Part shown: positions 10,615 to 22,300 of the stretch, piece by piece | How positions within the stretch are numbered: position 1 is the stretch's first letter | How the letters are laid out: every line of letters begins with the position of its first letter | Assembly: GCA_009103225.1 (NCBI GenBank) | Contig: RHPI01003169.1 | Span: forward strand, 124,001-188,000 | Source: Chlorokybus atmophyticus | Lineage: Eukaryota > Streptophyta > Chlorokybophyceae > Chlorokybales > Chlorokybaceae | Reading direction: 5' to 3' | Length of the DNA stretch: 64,000 nt | Made by a program: the position numbers and the translations under genes | The notes under the pieces: generated by a model | The model's database searches: none | What the model saw: the letters and a program-made list of their open reading frames with translations, nothing else | Told to the model about the DNA's origin: nothing

Positions 10615-10947
10615 GTAAGCGCAAGTTGGGTCTTGTGCACACATGTGCACGCGCGCACGAGTGCGCTGGCACACAAACACGTTCTTATCAACATGTGGGC
10701 AGGCCGGCGTTTCCAGAGGGGAGAGTACGCGGGCAACGCGGGGTTGTGGGCAGGACGTGTGGCTAGGACTGTTAGCGTGCAATAGACAACCTGACTATAT
10801 CAAACCTGACTCGTAGCTTTATGATGCATTTGCAAGCCGAGCTAGCAATGACGCATGGGTAAAGGACGCTTGCTTTCTTGCTGGGATGTGCAAGTTACGA
10901 CAACCACTTACTTGCCGTACATTGACAACGCATGTTTGTGTTTGCAG

Positions 10948-11043
10948 CGTATCAAGCACTTCTTTAGCAACCTCACCATTATTGAAGTTTTGATGATGCT
11001 CGACGAAATTTGTATAAACAGAAACAATCACGACTACCGCCTG
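10948..11043 (+). CDS. Possible exon of unknown gene
   Basis: A 96-base open segment between a good acceptor (tttgcag) and donor (gtacgt). It encodes 32 residues including HFFSNLTIIEVLMMLDEICI. A second short candidate follows a ttacag acceptor near 11119. It may be the 3' part of the PKD-like gene or a separate gene; no family recognised. Confidence 0.35.
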
Positions 11044-11099
11044 GTACGTGTCTGTGGGTGCGCGCTTGTGCGCGTGCACATGTGCATGTGTGAATCGTA

Positions 11100-12574
11100 A
11101 AATGAAACTCTTGTTACAGTTCTTGTGCATCCAGTCAATAGTAAATCGGGTGGGTGCAATTGAACAAGTTGGCAAAAGCGGCCACAGCACTGCTCAACGC
11201 ACAATACGTATATTATGCTCAGGTTGGTTGTCCCACGGCAATATGTTTTCCACGAGTTCTTTTTCATTGCCTCCATGACGTGTGCCCGCTTGCAGATGCT
11301 TGTGATTATTGGACTATGTTGACAATTGACACGAATTGTACTTGTGATTGTCATGCGACTTCAGTGTCCCCTACCTGTCAAGTTGGGCTTCTGGCATGCA
11401 TTATACGCTGCGCATAACAAGAACAGGGGTAAATGGGCATGATTGTGGTTGCACACATGCACAACATCAGCGGTGTTTCAACGTGCGCATGCGTGGGTGG
11501 GTGTGCAATGAGTTATGCAAAAGTTCAACAAGATGTCGAATGAGCATGGGTATTCAATCAATTGTCCCCTACCATACCTACTCTATAGGGCTGATTGTAG
11601 AAGAGTGTTAACTTGACGAACTTTCTTTCTTTGCTAGCTTGGAGCTTAAAACAAAGGAACTTGTATCAATAAGACTTTCCAAGACATGACAAGCCTTGAA
11701 ATGCATAACGTTTTCATGTAATTATGTGATATGATTTGTTGTATAGTTCTACTTAACTTGATCTCCCCTCGAAAAGGTTTACGCCATATATATTATATAT
11801 TGTTCAAGATGATCAAGCTCTGTGCAAAGATCATTAGTTATTAGCATGTAGAAATAAGACATTTGTTGTAAAATAGAAAGATTAAATGAAAACTTGCATG
11901 TTAAAGTGATCATCTTGGAATGGCCTTTAAAAATTCACCTCTATCTCACAGATAGTATCTAGCTATAACTACCATGTGTCGGCTGAGGCGGTGCACATAG
12001 CAAAAGGCCTACATGCTATAGGCGCCTGCCATGCAGGTAGCACAACGTCATTACCTACGTATCGTGCTGCTGTGCCATCGTCGTCGTCGTCGTCATCGTG
12101 GTCATCTGTCTGTCGACGCCATTACTGCTACCGCTGCTTGCAGTGCATTGCATTATGCATCGAGCACACCATAATATGTATATTGTTGTTAGTTTTTGGG
12201 CCTTCTTAATGAGGCTTTTTGGGCCTTCTTAATGAGGCTTTCTTTCGATGTGCAAATGCTTCCGTATGGCTGCGATGTGTGGCACGATTTTTTAATGAAT
12301 GCTAGCCTGAGTACGTTGGGGTTTTAGCGTGTTGGCGTTAGTGATGTAGCTAGCAACTACACACTTAACACAAACGGGTTGTGTTGAGTTGCTACGTGTG
12401 TAGCACTATGACTTCCACATTAAGAGAGTCTTGCAAATATGCCTCATACCATGATTTATGTCTGTAAATGAATGTCGAAGGTATTAGCTGCGTACAACGC
12501 ATGCTACACAGTGTGTACGTACAAAAGTAGCACCTGTATTTCAGCCTCATCCTGGTTGTGCAAGCTTGCCGGCG
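11100..12574. other. Intergenic, AT-richer; 23-bp tandem duplication
   Basis: No convincing gene. Positions 12193-12215 and 12216-12238 are two exact copies of a 23-bp unit containing gggccttcttaatgaggc. The stretch 11640-11940 is notably AT-rich. Confidence 0.5.
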
Positions 12575-12739
12575 TATGCAAGACCCATACACATTGTCTT
12601 GCATGCTTGTTACCTTCCTGGCATAGTCCATGTTCATGGTCATGCCACAGTCTTTGCCTATACATTTAAAGTAAAAGCTGGCAAGCTCGCTGGATGGCGA
12701 AGTAAACTCCCCACTGCATCGGCACAGCTACAATATGTC

Positions 12740-12744
<5 letters not shown>
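12575..12744. repeat. Microsatellite flank, copy 1
   Basis: This 170-bp segment is identical by eye to 18747-18916, including the start of the GA tract. Identity begins at tatgcaagaccc; the base before differs (g versus c). Confidence 0.9.
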
Positions 12745-13593
<849 letters not shown>

Positions 13594-16471
13594 CTAAAGC
13601 CGTGAATGAGGCTGCGAGGGTGTCTTACCCAGCTCCTTGGCATTGACGATGCTTGGACACGCGCGGGGCAGCTCCTTGCTCTCATCCAGGAACGGCGTCA
13701 CATCATTTGAGTTTGACCACACAGGCGCACCCACCAAACGCATCTGTTGCAATGAATGTGAGTTCAGCACTCAGCAACACAGCAACGGCCAAGCCCTCAA
13801 TTTACATTGACATCCAGCACCACATTAAACCATGGTGACTTACCCCCACGTTGAGGGCTGCTAGCAGTGACATGCCCTGCCTTGTCCACTATTGCAAGAG
13901 CAGGGATGCGATCAGTACGGCTCAGTGACGACACATGTGTATCATTTTTGTGATGATGAACTACTGACGTTTGTTGATGTACCTGTGATGCGGAGGCGAT
14001 GTGAGGCACGATCACGGCGTTATCGAGCTCAGCAAGGCCAGGCTTCATGTAGGGCTCATCCTATGCAAAGGCCGATGAGTACAGCCTGCTGGCTTCTATA
14101 TGTGACGTATAAACGCTATTCACATTGAGTGGCTGGACAGTGTACGCACAGTTCAAAAACCAGCCACACATATGCACAACAATTGTCGTAGGTCTACGTG
14201 TATTACAATGCTGTGCTCGTTGTGCCCGACGGACACAATCACATTGTACCTCAAAGACGTCCAGGCCGACTCGGAACTCGGGGTTGGCCTTCAAGTGCTC
14301 CACAAGGTCCGTCTCGTTGATGACAGGGCCGCGAGCAGCGTTGACCAACACGGCATTCTGTTCGTTACCACAATCAGATGCTAAACACTAAACTGCTGCT
14401 ACAAAATGTGCAACGAACTGACCTTCTTCATCATCGCAAGTGTGTTCTTGTTAATCATGTGGCGCGTGGAGTCGTTCAGCACCGGATGCAAGCTGACCAC
14501 GTCTGCTTCCCGCAAGACTTCCTCTGTCGATGACGCCTTCTTGAATGTGACGGGCTGCTCGCCCAGCTTTTGCAGCGTGGCACCGTACTCTGACCACATC
14601 ATACCAATGAGCCTTGTGCATGCATGCAATGCAGCAATGTAGAACTCCCCAATTCTGTGATTTTGTGATTTTGTACCTGTGACAAAGCTCTCCAACAGCT
14701 TGGCCTGGTGGAGGTCGTAGTAGATGAGGTTCATCTTGAAGCCACCAATCTGTTGCAAGAAAATGCATCAATTGGTTGTTGTCATGACGGGAGGTTTATA
14801 CATGGGCAGTGCATTCAATTCATTCATCATAAAGCCGACCATCATGCGGGCGTACGCGGAACCGATGCGGCCGGCGCCAATTATGCCCACGGTCTTGCCA
14901 TTGAGCAATGCGCCAACAAACCTGTCAACACCAATGTTTACACAATGTACAGACGCACATTTGCATACACCTTTAGCATACCGCACTACAAATTATCTTC
15001 CGACGGCGTCAATGATTGTACTAAAACTCAGGACCACCAGCTCAGTGCACCAGCAGGCTTGCAAAGACAAGACACTACTACTTACAGTGAGGGCAGCCAT
15101 CCCTCATATTTCCCTGCCCGCATGAACTTGTCCGCTTCCACCACGCGCCTCGCTGCCGCCAGCGTCAGTGCGGCGGCCAACTCCGCTGTGGTCTCGGTGA
15201 GCACACCCTGTGCACACAAGTACATAAACGAATGAACAAATGAATCGTTCAGATCAAGGACCATGTGCATGGATATGCATTAGCACATGCGAAATTGAGG
15301 AGGTTGCCCGCATGATTGCATCAATGAGTGAGCAACTGGATGTAGGGTTGGTTGAATGAAGCATAGGCACGCAAATCAACCAGCGCAATACTCAATGTGA
15401 TCTAGCACTGACTGCATGTACACTGACGCAGAGACTCCTTACAGGTGTGTTGCCGACGGAGATGCCATGCTTGGTTGCAGCCTCAACATCGACATTGTTG
15501 TATCCAACAGCCATGTTGCTGTAGGCGCGCCCGCCCGCGGCCTTCAGCTTGCCAAAGAGACGGTCTCCCCAGTTCTCTGTTAGCTGTGCACAGAGACGGA
15601 CCACATTACCAAGTTGGATTCGCTGTCGAACACACATAATGTGTGATTGATGTGTATGACATTCTGTTAGCTGTGCACAGAGACGGACCACATTACCAAG
15701 TCGGATTCGCTATCGAACACACATAATGTGTGATTGATGTGTATGACATTGGCACATACACACCTGGCCGATGACTCCATCGCACTTGTCGCCAATTAGC
15801 TGCTCAATATCGTCCTCGTCAAGGATGACCTTCTCCGCTGTGCAGATCTGACCAACAGCACACAGAAACAATCAATCCCACAAGTGCTTCACTACACTGA
15901 GATGTGTCATGCCACTGCATGCTGTGCTAAGCTACACACTATGCTATGCCTCACCATACTATATTACACCATCCTATGCTATGCTGTGCTGTGCCACACT
16001 GTAGTATGCCATGCCAACCTCTGCTCTACACTATGCTTGGTTATGCTGTGCTTCGCTGTGCCATGCTATGCCATTTCTTGCACAGGCGTAGCATGCTGGC
16101 ATGCAATGACCAACAAGCCGGCAAGCAGATGAACAGACACTGACGAACAGACACAGAACAACCAGAAGGACAGACAGAGGTGCCTCAACGCAACTCACCT
16201 CCACACGGCATCCGGCATCCGTCAACACATCCACCCACTTAGTACCTGCATTGCCAAGTGAGCAACCCAGCAACGCGACTCAGCTCGCCAACCAGCCAAC
16301 AGACAGGCTATCAACCATCAAACCGAACAAGCATACACACAAGCAACAGAGCTGAGCTGAGCTGAGCTGAGCTGAGGTGTTGCTGGGCGCCTCACCCGGC
16401 ATGTCTTTGGTGGAAACCACGCGGAGCTTGCCGTCGGGGTTGACGACGCGGACGGGGAGGTTCCTGGCCAT
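13594..16471 (-). CDS. HPR1: Peroxisomal NADH-dependent hydroxypyruvate reductase (plant HPR1 type)
   Basis: Reduces hydroxypyruvate to glycerate in the photorespiratory cycle in peroxisomes. I traced 12 exons on the minus strand: 16471-16396, 16245-16199, 15847-15764, 15583-15443, 15207-15086, 14921-14840, 14749-14677, 14589-14423, 14357-14250, 14060-13983, 13888-13844, 13743-13594. Phases join throughout to give 390 residues, close to plant HPR1. Exon 1 starts MARNLPVRVVNPDGK. The NAD-binding motif VGIIGAGRIGSAYARMM, catalytic Arg (NAARGPVIN), Glu (GLDVFEDEPYM) and His (VPHIASAS) are present. The protein ends HSRL; SRL is a type 1 peroxisomal targeting signal. One donor (GTCGGC after exon 6) is atypical. 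The gene is divergent from the gene at 17061 with about 590 bp between starts. Confidence 0.95.
15575..15750. repeat. 87-bp tandem duplication in HPR1 intron 3
   Basis: Two copies offset by 87 bases (tgttagctgtgcacag at about 15578 and 15665), with few mismatches. The unit contains the splice acceptor and first bases of HPR1 exon 4, so intron 3 now carries two near-identical acceptors. Confidence 0.85.
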
Positions 16472-17060
16472 GGCGGCGGCGGCGGTGACGAAGGTGGCGT
16501 AATAGTGTGCTGCCTGTGCAGGTCTCCCTGGCTGAAAGTGGCGCTGAAGCTGAGGCTGGTAGCACAAAGATCCCTTACTGGCAGCTAAGCCGCGCGCAAT
16601 GCAGCGTCCAGACGGTCCAAGAAGGAGCGGAAGCAGCAGGCCATGCACCATGCACACGACGCCGCCAACGACCACGGCAACACTACCGTCCACACCCCTC
16701 ACTATGCCCTGTCTGTGTTGGTCCACTCTTATGCCTGGATTACGCCATAAGCTACGGTCTTGCCGATGACGCATCCACCGGCAATCTCTCGCCGCCGCAA
16801 ATGCAGCAACACTCCGTACGGCTCCGAGCGAGACGTATCACGTTACGACCAAAGCGTACAGGCACACGTAACTCGCGGTCATCTGCATCCACAAAGCGCA
16901 ACGCCTGTACGGAGATCGGGGCCTATGCGCAGAAAGCGCTGATATCAACATTGTGGCGTTGACATCCAATTGCAATTTCGGCGGCCCGTTGACATCAAGC
17001 TATGGCCACGTGGACGACGAAGTTGCCGGCATTGTGGGCGGCGGCGGCAGGATTGGCGGC
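16472..17060. promoter_or_regulatory. Shared upstream region of two divergent genes
   Basis: About 590 bases between the HPR1 start and the start of the plastid-type zinc-finger gene. Both products would serve photosynthetic metabolism, so a bidirectional promoter is plausible. No TATA box or other defined motif stands out. Confidence 0.4.
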
Positions 17061-18399
17061 ATGGCTGGAGCAGTGCAGTGTCTCGCTGGATTGTCTGCGG
17101 GTTGCAGTGGTAGGACGCCTCTGAGGAATAGGGGGAGGAGGGAGCCATGCGGCGCTGTGAGGATAGCTACCGCGCCACGTGGCGTCCGATGCGTGCTGGA
17201 CGACCCCTCTGCCGCCGCCGCCACCGCCGCCAAAGTGGTGTTCGAGCCTCAGCTTGACCCGAAATTAGCAATAGCTGCAGTCGGTAAGCTCAAAAAGAGG
17301 AAACGCATGCATGGCCAGTGGGGGATCGTTGCAATGAGTTGTTAAGTCCAGAACTGCTACTGTCGTACAGAGTGCCACAGTGACTAGAGTTGAAGTGGAG
17401 ATATTCAATCCACAAACGTGACGCCTGAGCTAGCATCTATCCTTCGCGCTATACATTGCGAGCTTTGCACGCACGCGCGCGAAGCTCTCAACATGTGTTG
17501 TGTGTATGCTTTACAAATAACACACACACACAATCTGCTTTTCAACTGCATACACACGCACATATAAGCATGCAAGCAAATGCGCACATGCAGGCAGACG
17601 CACGTACGCACGCACAGCGCACGTGTGCGCGCGCAGAGGACATTGTGGATTGCATTCTGCATGTGTCATATCTCGTGACCGATTTCTGTTTGTTGACAGC
17701 TGGCGCGACACCGTTTGTGGTGGCTGCGGTGCTCTTCTCCCAGCGCATAGTAAGTGTCAAAAGGCTACATTTGCAAAAAGCAATCATCGCTGTGCGTGAC
17801 TGTTGTCCCACATTGTTAACAGCATGCAACCCTCATATTGGGCCTGCCCTTTACAGAACACAGTGCGCTTTGCAGCATGTTGTTGCTTGCTGATCGTGTG
17901 CCCGGTTGAGTATCAAGTAGTGTTGTGTGTTAGTGTTGTATGTATAAGTGTGGGGATGGACACGCAGGCTGCGCAGCTGAACTGCCTGCTGTGCCGAGGC
18001 ACAGGACTTGTACTCAAAGGGAGGTTTTACCGCCGCTGCAACGCTTGTGGTGAGTAAAGGCACACTCACATCCACGTTCATGCATGCAGACATGCACATG
18101 CACACACACGAGCACGCACACGCGCGAGCGCGCAGGCACACCCCAAAGCATGTCCACATTGATGCGTGTGCATACTCAGTACCAGCACTTGCAGGGTCAG
18201 TCTTTGTACATTGGTCGTTGCACAGGATGTAGCGCTCAATTCCCCGTCTGGTCCTCATTGCACTCAAGTCAGTTAGTAATGTTGCATCCCGCTGTGGATA
18301 GCCTGACATACGGTGTCGCCGATTGACTGTTGTAACTCATGATTGCTTGCAGGCGGTTTCTTGCCATTCCAATCATGGCGAAGGTTTTTCACGGGCTGA
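17061..18399 (+). CDS. Small plastid-targeted membrane protein with C-terminal zinc finger
   Basis: Model: 17061-17283, 17700-17749, 17968-18049, 18353-18399; all phases join to 133 residues. The first ~50 residues are rich in Arg, Ala, Ser and Gly with few acids, like a chloroplast transit peptide. Next comes one membrane helix (LAIAAVAGATPFVVAAVLF). The C-terminus has CLLCRGTGLVL, then CNACGG, then FLPFQSWRRFFTG: a paired-CxxC zinc-finger-like tail resembling small plant plastid proteins with a CxxCxGxG motif and a final aromatic SW-FF segment. A candidate exon at 17857-17916 also preserves the frame but interrupts the hydrophobic-to-zinc-finger join, so I left it out. Exact function unknown. 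Confidence 0.7.
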
Positions 18400-18746
18400 A
18401 GCAGTTACTATTGCTCCCTGCAGCGAATACTGCACAATGGTGTAACTGTAGTTAGTTGGATGACACTACGCTGGGCATCCGTTGTACATGGCATTGTTTA
18501 AGCTTAGTAGTACTTATTTTTATTATCCGCTTGCTAGATTACAAGTCATGTAGTGGTTGCGTCAAGAGCAGAGTTACTACATATGAACACTTCAAACCTG
18601 AAATCTCAATTGCAACAAAGGGCTTGCAAGGTTAAATGATTGGAATATTGCAAAAGCTTTTTCTTGGTACACAAGCTTACTGGTCGTTTGGCACTGTGCC
18701 ATGGCCCAGTTGACGTCTCGCACAGTTACACCATACGCAGCCCCCC
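18400..18746. other. Intergenic, nothing seen
   Basis: Downstream of the zinc-finger gene. It ends in a short C run (cccccc at 18741-18746) at the border of the duplicated microsatellite flank. Confidence 0.4.
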
Positions 18747-18911
18747 TATGCAAGACCCATACACATTGTCTTGCATGCTTGTTACCTTCCTGGCATAGTC
18801 CATGTTCATGGTCATGCCACAGTCTTTGCCTATACATTTAAAGTAAAAGCTGGCAAGCTCGCTGGATGGCGAAGTAAACTCCCCACTGCATCGGCACAGC
18901 TACAATATGTC

Positions 18912-19002
<91 letters not shown>
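18747..19002. repeat. Microsatellite flank and GA tract, copy 2
   Basis: Exact repeat of 12575-12830 by eye (offset 6172), running into the gap at 19003. It is bordered on the left by a C run, and the gap is followed by another C run. This could be a real duplication or misplaced sequence in the assembly. Confidence 0.9.
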
Positions 19003-19173
19003 NNNNNNNNNNNNNNNNNNNNNNNNNNNNNNNNNNNNNNNNNNNNNNNNNNNNNNNNNNNNNNNNNNNNNNNNNNNNNNNNNNNNNNNNNNNNNNNNNN
19101 NNNNNNNNNNNNNNNNNNNNNNNNNNNNNNNNNNNNNNNNNNNNNNNNNNNNNNNNNNNNNNNNNNNNNNNNN
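19003..19173. other. Assembly gap followed by C tract
   Basis: 171 undetermined bases, then a run of 13 C (19175-19187). The true sequence may be a long C tract of the kind seen elsewhere in the window. Confidence 0.95.
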
Positions 19174-19354
19174 GCCCCCCCCCCCCCGCACAGTACCACA
19201 TGCTGACACCCGTCATGACATGCATGTGGCAAGTACATCATTGCCAGTTTGTAGTATTGGTACACGGCAGTGTCAACGGGTACATTGACATATTGCCTCT
19301 ACGCAATGGCTGCACAAACGACATCCAGAAGCAGCCTACTTACACTGATCTAAG

Positions 19355-22300
19355 CTAAGCAGCGTGCACGGACTCTTGCTCTAACGACACGTGCGCTGGC
19401 AAGATCTGCTTTTGCAACGCAACAGCCGTTTCGAGGATTGCATCTAGCTCAGCTCGGAAGCGCGCGAGCTCGGCATTCTTCGCCTCCATTGTCAAAGCGT
19501 GCCGATGGCGCTCCAGCGAGCCTTCCATTTCCGCCACCCTCTTTGTCTCCTGCCACAACCACAAGTTGTGCATGCGTGCAAGTGTGCGTACATTCCTTTG
19601 CGCTGTATGTGGTTTGTTTGAAGCTCATTCGCGTACAATCAATGACTCTCATCCAGATGCCGTCATCCGGTTATGTTACGTGCACTGAGCTATATCCACA
19701 CCAGTGATTGTGCGTAAAGGCGTACCTCCAATATCCCTCGCCACTGCTCCTCCCTTGCCTGCTGCCTCGCGTCCATCTCAGAAATGCGCTTCTCCAGTGC
19801 TCGATACTGCGACAAGTGTGCAGATGATTGCCGTCAACGCGTACGTAAGCAACGTGAGCACAGTAGCGAGCTGACCACTTTGAGGGTTGCTGCTCTGCCA
19901 TACAAGCTGAAGAAAGCACAGCTTGTGTACGACAAAGTTACCTGTGCAGGCATGGGTCCATCCTTCAACTGCATGCGCAGGTCTTCCAACTCCGACTCTG
20001 CCTTCTCACAGCGCTGCCGCCAGGCCCTCAGCTCCTTGCGCAGCTGTTGCTGCTCTACCTGCGCACCGGAACCCTCTCCTTGGACCTCCTGCAGCTGCTG
20101 GAGCACCTGAATATTCCAAACTCCATCAAGCACTGCGGGGTGACCGCTGTGCTTCATCGAGTTTGGAATATTCATATACACGTGCATACATACATCGTGA
20201 TGGCGTCCGTTGCATGCCATACAAACAAAGACTGCTTTTGTTATTGAAGCATGACAGTGCGGGAGAATATGTTCAATCGCAGGCACGTCATGGCAAGCGC
20301 GATGTATGAGCAACGTGCAAGCAGGACATACCATACACACGAGGTAGCAAGCGTAAAGGACTGCCATACTGCTTGATTTCCGCAGCTATTGCCATGGACT
20401 GCTCACCTGCTCATATTCATGTTTCAGGCCAGCAGATCTCTCGACAGCCTCTTCATATGAACGTTGCAGCATTTCACGGCTGAGCTCGGACGCCTCAAGG
20501 CTTCGCTGCAGCCTCGCAACATCCTCGTCAAGCGGCTGCTGATGCCGTCCCGAGCTCGGCCGCGAGTCTGACTGATGTGAAGGCGACGACGCCCTATGGC
20601 TTGTTGCATTGTGGGCCATTGTGTGGTCAGCATGCGTGGACTCTGCCACTCGCTCATGCAATGCTTGCAACTCTGCCTGCAGAGCCTGCCATAGCCAACA
20701 GATCGTTGTAGCTGACAGTGTCTGGGTGCGTGCGTGCGTGCATGCATGACCATGGGAGCGTGCGTGCGTGCGTGTGTGTGTGTGTGTGCGCGACCACCAT
20801 ACCTTGTTGTCTGAAATGGCCTGAACTCAATTTTAAAACGGATGCAGCTAGGGTGACGTACATGTAGACCCAGCGTGCTGCGCATAGAGCACCAACCATA
20901 CCTCAATGGACGCGTCTTTGGCGGCAAGCATGTCCTCCAGGTGTTTCATTTTGTCCCGAGCGCGAGCAAGGGCTTGTTTGGTTGCACCGCCTTTCACACC
21001 GCCCTTGGTCACCTCTTGCTTGGGGTTCTCCTTCGTCGTACTTTGCGTTGCCTCCTTGAGCTTCTTACTATAGAATGTTCGAAGCTCTTCAATCTATACA
21101 CGCACAGAGGATTTGCATTGGCCATACACAAATTGCTTTGACATTTGGTACATTGCGATGCCATAGCTGTGCAAGCGTACGCAGGAGGGCCAAATGTGGT
21201 GATCATGCAGCTGCTGCCACAAGTGAATTACTTGTTACGGCGTTGAGGCTGGTGCAGAATGCGGTAGAATGCAAACCCACCTGTTTCTCAAGCTCTTGCA
21301 CCCTTCGTACAGTGGCCACAGGCTGATCAAGCTTGGACTGATGTTGTGATAAGCGCTTCTCGTACTGGCGCTTCATGCGTTCGTGTTCCTGCTGGAGGCC
21401 AAGTAGGCTCTGCACCCAATGTCATGTTGGGGACAACCAAAGAAAACCAATATAGCTTGCTGATGCAGAAGAACAACAATGCGTTGTTTACTGGGCTCAA
21501 CTCAACTTTGTTGCATCCCACTGTGAGTTGCAACACGCACCCTTGTGGCCTCTTCCTCTTGTAGGCGGTTGGCTGTTGTCAATGCAGCGAGCTGCTGTTG
21601 AAGGGTCTGTAGCTTATTATTCTCAATTGAGCCAGCTTGTTGCTCCTGCAGCGTGCGCACCTGCCAAACAGTGCTCATTAGTACTGCAGATTGTGGCTTG
21701 ACATAACGGACCCAGCTGCAAGGGTTTTACAACACCACAGAAAGTGAACCCGCAACGCTTGGCTTGCCTCACTCTGTGCATTACTACCTGCGCCTCCAAG
21801 TCATGAATGCGCCGGTTGGCTCTGGCTAGCTTGCTCGCGTACTGTATGCGGCCCTCTCCACCATTGGAAGCTATGAGCTGTTGCTCAAGTTCAATTGCAC
21901 GCTGCTCTGATGCTTGAAGCCGTTCCTGCAAGCATTTATTTAGGCCTAAAGCTGTATATACCCATTTATGCTGCGTGATGCATGCACGCAAGTGCTCAAC
22001 TGTGCAAACGTGCAGGACAAAGTCCTGACTAGAGTGCAGCAGACAAGGCTCACACTGTGGGGATGGTATGATGGCATGATACCAGTCACCATGCACATCA
22101 GCAATGTTGCGTGCGGTCTGCTGCTCACCTGCTGTTCTGCTGCATGCGACTGCATCTTGAGTGTCAGTTCTTCCACAATGCGGCTCAACTCCTTGTTTCT
22201 GGCGGTGAGGTGGGCAGTGGTTGTCGCGGATTCGGCTTCATGCTTAGCCTGGAGCAGCCAAATCATGTAAGACTCACCATGGCACAGCATGACACTGTCA

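Noticed and set aside
17857-17916. Extra Cys-rich exon in the plastid-type zinc-finger gene
   Set aside because: It keeps the frame, but joining 17749 directly to 17968 gives a continuous membrane helix and zinc-finger tail; the extra exon would insert an unlikely CCCLLIVC segment.
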